Assembly: GCF_900232995.1 (NCBI RefSeq)
Contig: NZ_OCVX01000005.1
Location: 365,180-409,877, forward strand
Reading direction: 5' to 3'
DNA: 44,698 nt
DNA from: Mycobacterium simulans
Lineage (GTDB): Bacteria; Actinomycetota; Actinomycetes; Mycobacteriales; Mycobacteriaceae
The notes beneath the pieces are model-generated. The model ran no database searches and was not told the origin of the DNA. It was given only the letters and a program-made list of their open reading frames with translations. Both the position numbers and the translations under genes were made by a program. This document shows positions 24,317 to 32,505 of this stretch, piece after piece. The first letter of the stretch is position 1. Each line of letters starts with the position of its first letter.

Positions 24317-24352
24317 CGAGACAACTGAGACAGATATGCAATCATTGTCTCG
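24317..24352. promoter_or_regulatory. Candidate TetR operator between P450 and its regulator
   Basis: CGAGACAA (24317-24324) and TTGTCTCG (24345-24352) are perfect 8-bp arms; a further GAGACA at 24327-24332 forms a tighter repeat (13-bp spacer) with TGTCTC at 24346-24351. CGTAT/ATACG at 24351-24355 and 24364-24368 is a second small repeat. These lie in the 119-bp divergent gap and are the likely sites for autoregulation and P450 control. Confidence 0.5.
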
Positions 24353-24400
24353 TATGCTTCACGATACGGTGACCGACGCAAGCAAGCAAGGAACATCCAC

Positions 24401-25060
24401 GTGACCGCGACCCGCACGGCCGAGTTTGTACGGCGCCTGACCGCGCCGGATCCCGCTGTCCTCGCTCAGCTGCAGAATCCCGACGATGTCACCACTCGGA
24501 TCCTGGATGCCGCACTTGAGCAGGCCGAACTCGTCGGAATCCGCCGCACCACCATGGAGGACATCGCACGCCGCAGCGGCCTGGGCCGCGCGACGGTCTA
24601 CCGCCGTTTCCCTACCAAGGCCGCTCTGATCGACGCCCTCGTTCTCGCGGAGGCACGCCGCTACCTCGACGGCAGCGCGCAAGCCCGTGCACAGGGCAGC
24701 ACTCTGGAAGACCGCCTGGTCTACGGCACCGTGTTCACCGTGACCTTCTTGCGGGAGCACGCTCTGCTGCGAAAGCTACTTCGCACCGAACCCGAGACGA
24801 TCCTGCCCAGCCTGACCATCGACGCCGGCGCCATCCTTGATTTCGCCACCGACCAGTCAGCGTCCCAATTGCGCACGGATCTCTACGGCGCGAACCCCAC
24901 CACACCTGAGCAGGAGCGCCACCTGCGCACCGTCGCGGAGCTGCACGCTCGGCTCACGCTTTCGTTCATCGTCACCCCACACACCAGCATCAACCTCGCC
25001 ACCATTGACGACACCCGCGCGTACGTGCGCACCTACCTGCTGCCGATGATCACCCAATGA
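24401..25060 (+). CDS. TetR family transcriptional regulator
   Basis: The 219-residue regulator has a TetR N-terminal DNA-binding domain (residues ~28-75) with TRILDAALEQAELVGIRRTTMEDIARRSG-type sequence, read as TTMEDIARRSGLGRATVYRRF in the helix-turn-helix. The C-terminal ligand domain is divergent. GTG 24401 is chosen from the weak AGGAA site and the normal N-terminal length. It is divergent from the CYP140-like P450, so it most likely represses that gene and itself. Convergent with the nitroreductase, whose stop is 19 bases away. Confidence 0.92.
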   Translation: MTATRTAEFVRRLTAPDPAVLAQLQNPDDVTTRILDAALEQAELVGIRRTTMEDIARRSGLGRATVYRRFPTKAALIDALVLAEARRYLDGSAQARAQGSTLEDRLVYGTVFTVTFLREHALLRKLLRTEPETILPSLTIDAGAILDFATDQSASQLRTDLYGANPTTPEQERHLRTVAELHARLTLSFIVTPHTSINLATIDDTRAYVRTYLLPMITQ

Positions 25061-25079
25061 TGTTCTACTCATCGAGGCT

Positions 25080-25739
25080 TCACTGGTCCAGAAACACCAC
25101 ATGCTTGTCCATGCTGTCGCGCCCGATACGCAGCGAGTTGGCAGGGAACTCCGGATCCGGGTAGCCGATCGCCAGGCCACACAGGATGGTCATGTCAGCC
25201 GCGATGCCTAGATGCTTGCGGACAATGTCTGGATAACCGGCGATCGAAACCTGAACGCAGGTGCCAAGCCCGCGCGCGGTCAGAGCCAGCAACAGCGTCT
25301 GTAAGAACATGCCGACACCCATGCTGTCGACCAGACCGAAGTCCTGGTGCATCGATACGACGGCCCCCAACGGGGCCCGGAAGAATTCCCAGTTGCGTAG
25401 CACCGCGATGCGCCGAGCCTGGGCGTCATCGCGGGCGATGCCCATCGAGCCGTATACCTGCGCCCCCAACTCCCGTCGCAGGTGAGCGAACGCGGCCGGC
25501 AGTTCCGGAACGTTCGGCGGTTCCGAACGGGCCTTCTCCAGCATGGCCGCAACCAGTCGATCCCGGGCCGGCCCCGACGTGACGACAACATGCCACGGCT
25601 GCACGTTGGAATTGGACGGTGCGCACCTGGCCAGCTCGAGTGACTCCTCGACCAGGTGCCGTGGCACCGGGTCGGGTAGGAACATGCGCGTCGAGCGCCG
25701 TTGCCGGATGGTTTCGTCCAGGTCGTACCTACGTTGCAT
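25080..25739 (-). CDS. Nitroreductase family protein
   Basis: The 219-residue flavoprotein has the FMN-phosphate-binding start RQRRSTRMF, the APSNSNVQPWHVVV motif and the C-terminal GLAIGYPDPEFPAN segment of NAD(P)H nitroreductases. Such enzymes reduce nitro-aromatics or quinones; the physiological substrate is unknown. ATG 25739 follows GAGG with 8-nt spacing. It lies 14 bases after the quinone oxidoreductase gene on the same strand and is probably the last gene of the DUF1330-ung-oxidoreductase operon. Confidence 0.92.
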   Translation of the reverse strand: MQRRYDLDETIRQRRSTRMFLPDPVPRHLVEESLELARCAPSNSNVQPWHVVVTSGPARDRLVAAMLEKARSEPPNVPELPAAFAHLRRELGAQVYGSMGIARDDAQARRIAVLRNWEFFRAPLGAVVSMHQDFGLVDSMGVGMFLQTLLLALTARGLGTCVQVSIAGYPDIVRKHLGIAADMTILCGLAIGYPDPEFPANSLRIGRDSMDKHVVFLDQ

Positions 25740-25753
25740 GGTGTCAGCCTCTA

Positions 25754-26695
25754 CTACTCCCGAACCACGATGACCGTCTTACCGGCGCGGTGTCCCGGGC
25801 GCCGGCCGCTTTCAAATGCCTCCCGGCCACGGTCAAGGGGAAAGGTCGCCGCGATTTCCACGTGCAGCCGGCCACTGTCGACCATCGAGGCGAGTTCGGT
25901 GAGTTGGCCCCGATCGGGGGTAACGATGAAAAACGTTGCGCTGATGCCATATTCGTCAGCCTTGCCAGCCGGCGGCGGCGCCGACAGCGTTACTAGCCGT
26001 CCGCCCGGGCGCAGCACGGCAAACGATCGGTCGAGCGTGTCGCCGCCGACGGTGTCGACCACAACATCAAAGGTGGCTCCGGCGTCCTCAAACGCTTCCG
26101 CGCGTACATCGATTACGCGTTGGGCGCCGAAGCCCCGGACCAGATCGACGGCATCGCTGCGCACGGTCGCGGTGACGTCGGCACCACGGATGGCGGCCAG
26201 TTGGACCGTCAGTCCACCGACTCCACCAGCGCCGCCGTGCACCAGTACCGCTTCCCCCGGCCGCACGGCGGCGTGATCCACTAGGGCCTGCAACGCCGTC
26301 AGCCCGGCCAAGGGCAACGCCGCGGCAACCGTGTGCGTAACCGTGGACGGCTTGGCGGCAAGGTCGGCTGCTGGCACCGCGACGAAATCGGCTGCCGCGC
26401 CGTCGCGCTCAAATCCGATCAGTCCGTAGACCTCGTCGCCAACCTGGAAATCCGTTATACCCGAGGCGACATCGGCAACGACACCGGACACTTCGTGCGA
26501 CACGATGGTCGGAGTCCGACTGGCACCGTCGCGGGTCCAGGTTTCCTCCCACGATAATTCGTCGAAGGTGATCGCTGCGGCATGTACCTCCACCAAGACG
26601 TCGCCGGCGGCAGGCACAGGCATAGGCGCGCGTTCGACGATGAGCACCTCCGGGCCGCCCCGGTGGTGCGCACGTAACGCCGTCATCTCGGTCAT
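25754..26695 (-). CDS. Zn-independent medium-chain quinone oxidoreductase-like protein
   Basis: The 313-residue protein is a medium-chain dehydrogenase/reductase of the NADPH:quinone oxidoreductase class. It has an N-terminal GroES-like fold (VLVEVHAAAITFDEL), no obvious structural Zn Cys cluster, and the nucleotide-binding motif VHGGAGGVGGLTVQLA (~residues 150-165). ATG 26695 follows GGAGG by 5 nt and overlaps the ung stop as ATGA, so the upstream TTG at 26707 is not needed. Coupling to ung is unexpected for its predicted function. Confidence 0.92.
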   Translation of the reverse strand: MTEMTALRAHHRGGPEVLIVERAPMPVPAAGDVLVEVHAAAITFDELSWEETWTRDGASRTPTIVSHEVSGVVADVASGITDFQVGDEVYGLIGFERDGAAADFVAVPAADLAAKPSTVTHTVAAALPLAGLTALQALVDHAAVRPGEAVLVHGGAGGVGGLTVQLAAIRGADVTATVRSDAVDLVRGFGAQRVIDVRAEAFEDAGATFDVVVDTVGGDTLDRSFAVLRPGGRLVTLSAPPPAGKADEYGISATFFIVTPDRGQLTELASMVDSGRLHVEIAATFPLDRGREAFESGRRPGHRAGKTVIVVRE

Positions 26696-27375
26696 GGCAA
26701 CCTCCAATCGATCGGGTCAGTGCCCAACCCGGCGAGGAGCTCATTGGCGCGGCTGAACGGCCGAGAGCCGAAAAACCCGCGAGACGCCGACAGTGGCGAG
26801 GGGTGCGGCGACTCGATCGCGACACAATTGCCATCTGCCAACATCGGCTTGAGCGTCGACGCGTCACGGCCCCACAGGATCGCCACCAAAGGCTTGGAGC
26901 GGGCGGCCAGTGCACGAATCGCGCACTCGGTGACGGCTTCCCAGCCCTTGCCTCGATGCGACGCCGGGTTACTGGGGCGCACCGTGAGCACCCTGTTCAG
27001 CAGGAGCACTCCGCGCTGGGCCCACGGCGTCAGATCCCCGGACGAGGGTAACGGATGGCCCAGGTCGGCGGTGTACTCGTCGAAGATGTTGGCCAGGCTG
27101 CGTGGTAGCGGACGGACATCAGGCGCCACCGAGAAGCTCAGCCCCACCGCATGTCCGGGTGTTGGGTACGGGTCTTGTCCCACGATCAGGACGCGCACCT
27201 CGTCGAACGGGAAAGTGAAGGCGCGCAACACGTTCGGCCCGGCGGGAAGGTACCTGCGGCCGGCCGCGATCTCCGAGCGCAGGAACTGCCCCATCCGGGC
27301 CACCTGGTCGGTCACCGGCTCCAGCGCGGCCGCCCACCCCCGCTCGACTAGTTCGTGCAATGGGCGCGCGGTCAC
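26692..27375 (-). CDS. ung: Uracil-DNA glycosylase (family 1)
   Basis: Ung removes uracil from DNA as the first step of base-excision repair. The 227-residue protein shows the water-activating motif GQDPYP (D68) and the leucine-loop motif HPSPLSASR (H191), plus the conserved LLLNRVLTV segment. It matches Rv2976c (227 aa). The start GTG 27375 overlaps the stop of the DUF1330 gene (GTGA), and its own stop overlaps the start of the oxidoreductase (ATGA), so three genes are translationally chained. Confidence 0.96.
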   Translation of the reverse strand: MTARPLHELVERGWAAALEPVTDQVARMGQFLRSEIAAGRRYLPAGPNVLRAFTFPFDEVRVLIVGQDPYPTPGHAVGLSFSVAPDVRPLPRSLANIFDEYTADLGHPLPSSGDLTPWAQRGVLLLNRVLTVRPSNPASHRGKGWEAVTECAIRALAARSKPLVAILWGRDASTLKPMLADGNCVAIESPHPSPLSASRGFFGSRPFSRANELLAGLGTDPIDWRLP

Positions 27376-27662
27376 TGCAGCCCCTCCGCCAGCAGCACCA
27401 CGGTATCGGCTCCCGCGCGGCGGTCCTTCGAAATATCCTGGTACTCAGGTGATTGCGCCCAGCCGTGGAATGCGTCCTCGTCGGGAAAGGACATCAGCAC
27501 CACCTTCTCGCGGTCCCACTCCCCTTCCACCACCTGCGGCGACTCGTCGGCCGCCAGCAGCGTTCCCGGATGACGACGGAAGACCTCCATAAACTTGGCC
27601 TGATAGCGGTCGTAGGAAGCCCGGTCGGTGAATTTCAACTGGGCGATCGCGTAGACGGTCAC
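27372..27662 (-). CDS. DUF1330 family protein
   Basis: The 96-residue ferredoxin-like alpha/beta barrel protein is of the DUF1330 family, with the characteristic YDRYQAKFMEVFRRHPGTLLAADE and MSFPDEDAFHGWAQSPEYQ segments. Its biochemical role is unknown; related dimeric barrels act as monooxygenases or stress proteins. GTG 27662 is the start, with a weak GGGTGG site. It precedes ung with a GTGA overlap and follows thiL at 91 bases. Confidence 0.85.
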   Translation of the reverse strand: MTVYAIAQLKFTDRASYDRYQAKFMEVFRRHPGTLLAADESPQVVEGEWDREKVVLMSFPDEDAFHGWAQSPEYQDISKDRRAGADTVVLLAEGLQ

Positions 27663-27689
27663 CGCGCCACCCTACTTTTTTGCCCGCGA

Positions 27690-27722
27690 ACGTGCGTGTT
27701 TGTGCAGCGACACGCCGCACGT
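27690..27722. repeat. Inverted repeat after thiL (possible terminator)
   Basis: ACGTGCG (27690-27696) and CGCACGT (27716-27722) are perfect arms, with inner TGT/ACA pairing. The loop side carries GACACGCCGC, a 10-mer also in the hairpin at 17645-17677. It lies between thiL and the DUF1330 gene and may end thiL transcription. Confidence 0.45.
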
Positions 27723-27753
27723 ACTGGCACTCTGCGCACGCTCGGGCTATAAG

Positions 27754-28722
27754 TCACGGGCTGAAAGATTCCCAACCCGCATACCCGCCCCACTCCTCGC
27801 CGTCGACCAGCACCCGGGCCGGCCCGTCGAGCACCCGACCGATCACGCGCCATCCCGTCGGTGCCGGTCCGGCGAAACAGGCCACCAGGGCGTGGTCTTC
27901 GCCCCCGCTCAGCACCCACGGCCACGGATCGACGCCGGCGGCGGCAGCGGCGGCGGTGAGCGCGCCGTGGTCCGCGGCCAAGGACTCGGTGGACACATCG
28001 ATACCTACCCCGGATGCCGTGGCGACATGCCCCAGGTCGGCGATCAGGCCGTCGGAGACGTCGATCATCGCCTGGGCCCCGGCGGCCGCGGCAGCCGCAC
28101 CCTGGCCATAGGGCGGCTCCGGCGTCACGTGGCGCCGCCGCAACTCGTCGAATCCCTCAATCTCGTTGTGCCACAGCGTATATCCTGCTGCAGAACGGCC
28201 CAGTTCGCCGGCGACGGCAACCACCGAGCCGGCTCTGGCGCACGAACGCAACACTGGCGCCCGTCCGCCAAGGTCACCGAGCACGGTCACCGACACCACC
28301 CACTGCGGACACCTGACCAGATCGCCGCCGACGATGCCGGCGCCGATTCGCTCTGCCTCGTCCCACATTCCGTCGACGAGTCTCGCCAGCTGGACCGTCG
28401 GTGTATCGCCGGGTCCGCCGAAACCCACCACGAACGCGATGGGCCGCGCGCCCATCGCCTCGATGTCGGCCGCGTTCTGGGCGATTGCCTTGCGGCCGAC
28501 GTCGTGAGGTGTCGACCAGTCCAGCCGAAAATGCCGATCCTGCACCAACATGTCGGTCGATACCACGGTTCGACCGTCGCCGGCGGATACCACCGCCGCA
28601 TCGTCGCCGGGCCCAATCGCGACCGCGGCGGGCTGCCGTCGCCCCCGTATCAACCGCTCGATGACGGCGAATTCGCCGACCTGCTCGAGCGTCGGAGACT
28701 GCCCGGATCCGTCTTCGCTCAC
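27754..28722 (-). CDS. thiL: Thiamine-monophosphate kinase ThiL
   Basis: ThiL phosphorylates thiamine monophosphate to the cofactor thiamine diphosphate. The 322-residue protein has the PurM-like fold markers GPGDDAAVV (metal-binding Asp pair), TDMLVQDRHF, the NAADIEAMGA helix and MIDVSDGLIADLGH. The C-terminal SGGEDHALV motif is typical of the family. It is the orthologue of Rv2977c. GTG 28722 follows AGGTGG. It is divergent from the DUF3515 gene. In M. tuberculosis the IS1538 genes Rv2978c-Rv2979c follow here; they are absent. Confidence 0.95.
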   Translation of the reverse strand: MSEDGSGQSPTLEQVGEFAVIERLIRGRRQPAAVAIGPGDDAAVVSAGDGRTVVSTDMLVQDRHFRLDWSTPHDVGRKAIAQNAADIEAMGARPIAFVVGFGGPGDTPTVQLARLVDGMWDEAERIGAGIVGGDLVRCPQWVVSVTVLGDLGGRAPVLRSCARAGSVVAVAGELGRSAAGYTLWHNEIEGFDELRRRHVTPEPPYGQGAAAAAAGAQAMIDVSDGLIADLGHVATASGVGIDVSTESLAADHGALTAAAAAAGVDPWPWVLSGGEDHALVACFAGPAPTGWRVIGRVLDGPARVLVDGEEWGGYAGWESFSP

Positions 28723-28804
28723 GCCACCTACACCTCGCCCGACCTGCGGTAAGTTGGGTCCCTGCCCGCCGCGTCAGTTTACGAGATTGGAGGTTGCCAG
28801 CCCG

Positions 28805-29356
28805 GTGCCCGACGCAGAGCGCGATTTGGGCATGCCACCACGCGCCCTGATCATTGCCGCGGTGGCGCTGGCCGTGGCATCGATCGGGGTAATCCTGGCC
28901 CTCGCGGCCACCCGCCACGCGCCAGAGCAACCGATAGCCCTGCCCGCCGCACCCGCCCCGCAGGCGACCGCTCCCCCGTGCCAGGCACTGGTGGCGGCGT
29001 TGCCGCAGCAACTCGGGGACTATCGGCGCGCACCTATCGCCCAGCCCGCACCCCAAGGCGCGTCGGCCTGGCGCGCCACGCCCAACAGCGAGCCGGTGAT
29101 CATGCGCTGCGGACTCGAGCGCCCGGCCGAATTCGTCGTGGGTTCCCCCATCCAGGTCGTTGACCGAGTGCAATGGTTCGAGGTGGCCGCGCAATCCGCC
29201 GGCGAAGCCCGGTCCACCTGGTATACCGTTGACCGCCCGGTATATGTGGCTCTAACTTTGCCCGCTGGCTCGGGGCCCACCCCGATTCAGCAGCTGTCTG
29301 AGGTGATCGACCGCACCATCGCTGCGGTGCCGATCGATCCAGCGCCCGCCCCCTAG
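28805..29356 (+). CDS. DUF3515 family exported/membrane-anchored protein (Rv2980-like)
   Basis: The 183-residue protein has one N-terminal membrane segment (LIIAAVALAVASIGVILALAA, ~residues 14-35) with signal-anchor character, a Pro/Ala-rich linker, and a mature domain with PCQALVAALP, MRCGLERP and WYTVDRPVYVALTLP, as in DUF3515 proteins of Actinobacteria. Two Cys may form a disulfide. The start GTG 28805 is 11 nt after GGAGG; the frame is open upstream to 28550 but that part overlaps thiL. The function is unknown. Its stop codon lies at the edge of a 58-bp tandem repeat. Confidence 0.82.
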   Translation: MPDAERDLGMPPRALIIAAVALAVASIGVILALAATRHAPEQPIALPAAPAPQATAPPCQALVAALPQQLGDYRRAPIAQPAPQGASAWRATPNSEPVIMRCGLERPAEFVVGSPIQVVDRVQWFEVAAQSAGEARSTWYTVDRPVYVALTLPAGSGPTPIQQLSEVIDRTIAAVPIDPAPAP

Positions 29357-29471
29357 TGACGACCGCAAGCGCGGCGTTTGCGCCGGGCGCGGCGGGTCGG
29401 CACCATCAGGCGTGTGACGACCGCAAGCGCGGCGCTAGCGCCGGGCGCGGCGGGTCGGCACCATCGGGCTA
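29356..29471. repeat. 58-bp tandem repeat, two copies, with hairpins (bidirectional terminator)
   Basis: Two 58-bp copies (29356-29413 and 29414-29471) begin GTGACGACCGCAAGCGCGGC and differ at only a few positions. Each contains a hairpin, CGGCG-TTTG-CGCCG in copy 1 and the palindrome CGGCGCTAGCGCCG in copy 2. The DUF3515 stop ends at the first base of copy 1 and the ddlA stop (29469-29471) is the end of copy 2, so the repeat fills the gap between the convergent genes. Confidence 0.85.
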
Positions 29472-30614
29472 GCGCAGGCCGACGCCGCGGGCCAGTGCCG
29501 TGTCCACCATCGTCGCCAGCAGGGTGGGGTAGTCCACGCCGCTGGCCGCCCACATTCGCGGGTACATCGAGATGGTCGTGAAACCCGGCATGGTGTTGAT
29601 CTCGTTGATCACCGGGCCGTCGTCGGTGAGGAAAAAGTCCACCCGAGCCAGGCCCTGGCAGTCGATGGCCGCGAACGCTCGGATGGCCAAGTGCCGCACC
29701 GCGTCGGCGACGTCGTCGTCGACCTTGGCCGGCACGTCCAACTCGGCTGCATCGTCGAGGTATTTCGTCGCAAAGTCGTAGAAGGCGTCCTCGCGGCCGC
29801 GCACGCCGGCCACCCGGATCTCGCCCAACGTACTGGCTTCCACTGTGCCGTCAGGCTTTTCGAGCACACCGCATTCCAGCTCGCGACCGTTGATCGCCGC
29901 CTCGATGATCACCTTCGGATCATGTCGGCGGGCCAGCGCTACCGCGGCCGGCAGCTGATCCCAGCTCGTCACCCGGCTGACGCCGATCGACGATCCACCC
30001 CGTGCGGGTTTGACGAAAACCGGCAAACCCAGGCGCTCGCATTCATCGCGGTGCAGCGTCGGCCGCGACGGGCGCAACACCGCATACGCGCCAACCGGAA
30101 GTCCGTCGGCCACCAACAGCTTCTTGGTGAATTCCTTATCCATCCCCGTGGCACTGGCCAGCACGCCGGCGCCGACGTAGGGCACGCCGGCAAGTTCAAG
30201 CAGTCCCTGGATCGTTCCGTCCTCGCCATACGGACCGTGCAGCACCGGGAACACCACGTCGACCGAGCCCAGCACCTCACCGGCGCCGGGCGGTAGCGGC
30301 ACCACTTGACCGCCCCGCGCCGGATCGGCCGGCATGGAGACCGGCATGGAGAAAGGAAGGGCCAACTCGGTGCCCGATTCGGAACTCACGGCCGGCAGTT
30401 GCCGGTTGGTGATCGCCAGTGCATCGGGGTCGCCGTCGGTGAGCACCCACGAACCTTCCGGGGTGATACCGATGGCGATTACCTCGAACCGCTGCGAGTC
30501 CAGATTGCGCAGAATGCTGCTCGCGGACACACACGAGATGGCGTGCTCATTGCTGCGCCCGCCGAACACGACGGCAACTCGGATACGCTCGCCACGGCGG
30601 TCGCTGGCATTCAC
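29469..30614 (-). CDS. ddlA: D-alanine-D-alanine ligase
   Basis: Ddl makes D-Ala-D-Ala for peptidoglycan precursors using ATP in the cytoplasm; it is the target of D-cycloserine. The 381-residue protein has an N-terminal domain (VAVVFGGRSNEHAIS), the LHGPYGEDGTIQG substrate motif, the ATP-grasp loop KPARGGSSIGVS and the Mg-binding EINTMPGFT near the C-terminus. Rv2981c (373 aa) is the orthologue. Starts at GTG 30614 with no clear Shine-Dalgarno; lies 40 bases after gpsA on the same strand. Its stop is inside the tandem repeat. Confidence 0.96.
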   Translation of the reverse strand: MNASDRRGERIRVAVVFGGRSNEHAISCVSASSILRNLDSQRFEVIAIGITPEGSWVLTDGDPDALAITNRQLPAVSSESGTELALPFSMPVSMPADPARGGQVVPLPPGAGEVLGSVDVVFPVLHGPYGEDGTIQGLLELAGVPYVGAGVLASATGMDKEFTKKLLVADGLPVGAYAVLRPSRPTLHRDECERLGLPVFVKPARGGSSIGVSRVTSWDQLPAAVALARRHDPKVIIEAAINGRELECGVLEKPDGTVEASTLGEIRVAGVRGREDAFYDFATKYLDDAAELDVPAKVDDDVADAVRHLAIRAFAAIDCQGLARVDFFLTDDGPVINEINTMPGFTTISMYPRMWAASGVDYPTLLATMVDTALARGVGLR

Positions 30615-30654
30615 AGTTAAAAGAGGCTACCCGGTGGGGCACCCGCGCCTCGGA

Positions 30655-31671
30655 TCACTCGGGCTTGGTGCTGCGCCCCAATAACAGGGCTATCGCCTCG
30701 TTCACCGACAGTCCCTTGTAGCAGACCCGATGTACGGCGTCGGTGAGTGGCATTTCGACGTCGTAGCTGGACGCCAACGCAAGCACGGGCTCGCACGACG
30801 TCACCCCCTCAACGACGTGACCGTCCTGACCATGTATCGCCGATTCCATGGGCTCGCCCCGGCCCAGACGTTCACCCAACGACCGGTTACGCGAATGCGG
30901 TGAGGTGCAGGTGGCCACCAGATCGCCCACCCCTGCCAGGCCGGCCAGCGTTGCACCTTTGGCGCCGAGCGCGAGCCCCAGCCGCATGATCTCCGCGAGG
31001 CCGCGGGTGATGATGGCCGCCGCGGTGTTTTCGCCGAGGCCCACACCGACCGCCATCCCGCAGGCAAGTGCGATGACGTTCTTGCAGGCCCCGCCGATTT
31101 CGGTGCCGATGACATCGGCGTTGGTGTAGGGGCGGAAGTAGCCGCTGTTCAGGGCCCGCTGCAAGGAGACGGCCCGACCGGAGTCGCTGCACGCGACGAC
31201 GGTGGCTGCGGGCTGGCACTCGGCGATCTCACTGGCCAGGTTGGGCCCCGAAATCACCGCAACCTGTGCGGGGTCGCATCCCGTCACCGCAATGATCACC
31301 TGGCTCATCCGCATTAGCGTCCCGAGTTCGATGCCCTTGGCCAGGCTGACCAACGTCGCACCCTCAGGCAACAGTGGCGCCCACCGCTCGAGATTGCTAC
31401 GCATCGTCTGCGCCGGCACTCCCAGCAACACCGTCGACGCGCCGTGCAGCGCCTCAGCCGCATCCGCGGTGGCACGGATACCGGGTGGCAACAACGCACC
31501 GGGTAGATAGTCGGGGTTGTATCGGGTGGTGTTGATTTGGTTGGCGACGTCCGGCCGCCGCGCCCACAACGTGACCTCTGATTCCGGTCCGCCCGCCTCG
31601 GCGAGCACCTTGGCCAGGGCAGTACCCCATGCACCGGCCCCCATCACCGCCACGGTTCCCGTGCTGGCCAT
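30655..31671 (-). CDS. gpsA: Glycerol-3-phosphate dehydrogenase [NAD(P)+]
   Basis: The enzyme reduces dihydroxyacetone phosphate to sn-glycerol-3-phosphate, the start of phospholipid synthesis. The 338-residue protein has the Rossmann motif VMGAGAWGTALA, SGPNLASEIA, the catalytic Lys in GGACKNVIALACG and NTAAAIITRG. It corresponds to Rv2982c (gpdA2). ATG 31671 is divergent from fbiD with about 130 bases between. It is followed by ddlA, probably in one operon. Confidence 0.96.
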   Translation of the reverse strand: MASTGTVAVMGAGAWGTALAKVLAEAGGPESEVTLWARRPDVANQINTTRYNPDYLPGALLPPGIRATADAAEALHGASTVLLGVPAQTMRSNLERWAPLLPEGATLVSLAKGIELGTLMRMSQVIIAVTGCDPAQVAVISGPNLASEIAECQPAATVVACSDSGRAVSLQRALNSGYFRPYTNADVIGTEIGGACKNVIALACGMAVGVGLGENTAAAIITRGLAEIMRLGLALGAKGATLAGLAGVGDLVATCTSPHSRNRSLGERLGRGEPMESAIHGQDGHVVEGVTSCEPVLALASSYDVEMPLTDAVHRVCYKGLSVNEAIALLLGRSTKPE

Positions 31672-31786
31672 CCACCGCTCCTATCCGTCTCACATGTCGT
31701 CTGTTGCGGCATCTGCAGCCGCTACACCCTAGTTCAGCAACCGGCTATCGTCACGCCAGCTTGGCGCTCGGTTGCCACCATCGCGC

Positions 31787-31800
31787 TAGTGTGACGCTCG
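31787..31800 (+). promoter_or_regulatory. -10 box upstream of fbiD
   Basis: TAGTGT (31787-31792) is followed by 7 nt and GTG at 31800, which is in frame with fbiD and two codons before the ATG at 31806. A leaderless start at the GTG is possible. Confidence 0.4.
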
Positions 31801-31805
31801 TGAGC

Positions 31806-32444
31806 ATGAGCGGCACCCGGGGTGATGTCGGTTTAATCATCGCCGTAAAGCGGTTGGCCGCCGCCAAGACCAGGCTGGCCCCAGTGTTCTCGGCACAGAC
31901 CCGCGAGAATGTGGTGCTCGCCATGCTGGTGGATACCCTGACCGCGGCGGCACGAGTGAGTTCATTGCGCTCGATCACCGTCATTACACCCGACGAAGTC
32001 GCGGCGGCCGCAGCGGCAGAACTCGGAGCCGACGTCCTCGCCGACCCAACGCCGGAAGGCGATCCCGACCCGCTGAACAACGCCATCATCGCCGCCGAAC
32101 GCGTGGTCGCCGATTCGTCCGCCAATATCGTTGTGCTGCAAGGCGATTTACCTGCGCTGCAAACGCAGGAGCTTGCCGAGGCGATCTCGGCCGCGCGCCA
32201 GCATCAACGCAGTTTCGTCGCGGACCGGCTGGGCACCGGAACGGCCGTACTGTGTGCCTTCGGAACCACGCTCGACCCGCGGTTCGGGCCGGATTCCTCC
32301 GCGCGGCACCGCCGTTCGGGCGCTATCGAGCTGACCGGCGCATGGCCTGGCCTGCGATGCGACGTCGACACACCCGCCGACCTGACTGCCGCCCGTCGGC
32401 TCGGGGTGGGTCCGGCGACCGCGCGCGCCTTCGGACGCCGCTAG
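31806..32444 (+). CDS. fbiD: Phosphoenolpyruvate guanylyltransferase FbiD (F420 biosynthesis)
   Basis: FbiD (Rv2983) activates phosphoenolpyruvate with GTP, giving the side-chain donor that FbiA joins to Fo in coenzyme F420 synthesis. The 212-residue CofC-family nucleotidyltransferase has LIIAVKRLAAAKTRLAP at the N-terminus (nucleotide loop), VLQGDLPAL (metal-binding Asp) and GTAVLCAFG. ATG 31806 gives MSGTRGD, close to the known start; the in-frame GTG at 31800 could be a leaderless start. It is divergent from gpsA and followed by ppk. Confidence 0.93.
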   Translation: MSGTRGDVGLIIAVKRLAAAKTRLAPVFSAQTRENVVLAMLVDTLTAAARVSSLRSITVITPDEVAAAAAAELGADVLADPTPEGDPDPLNNAIIAAERVVADSSANIVVLQGDLPALQTQELAEAISAARQHQRSFVADRLGTGTAVLCAFGTTLDPRFGPDSSARHRRSGAIELTGAWPGLRCDVDTPADLTAARRLGVGPATARAFGRR

Positions 32445-32505
32445 CGCACCGTTAGCGGGCCTGCCCGAGCGTCCGTACGATGAACGTCAGACCAACAGCA
32501 AATGG

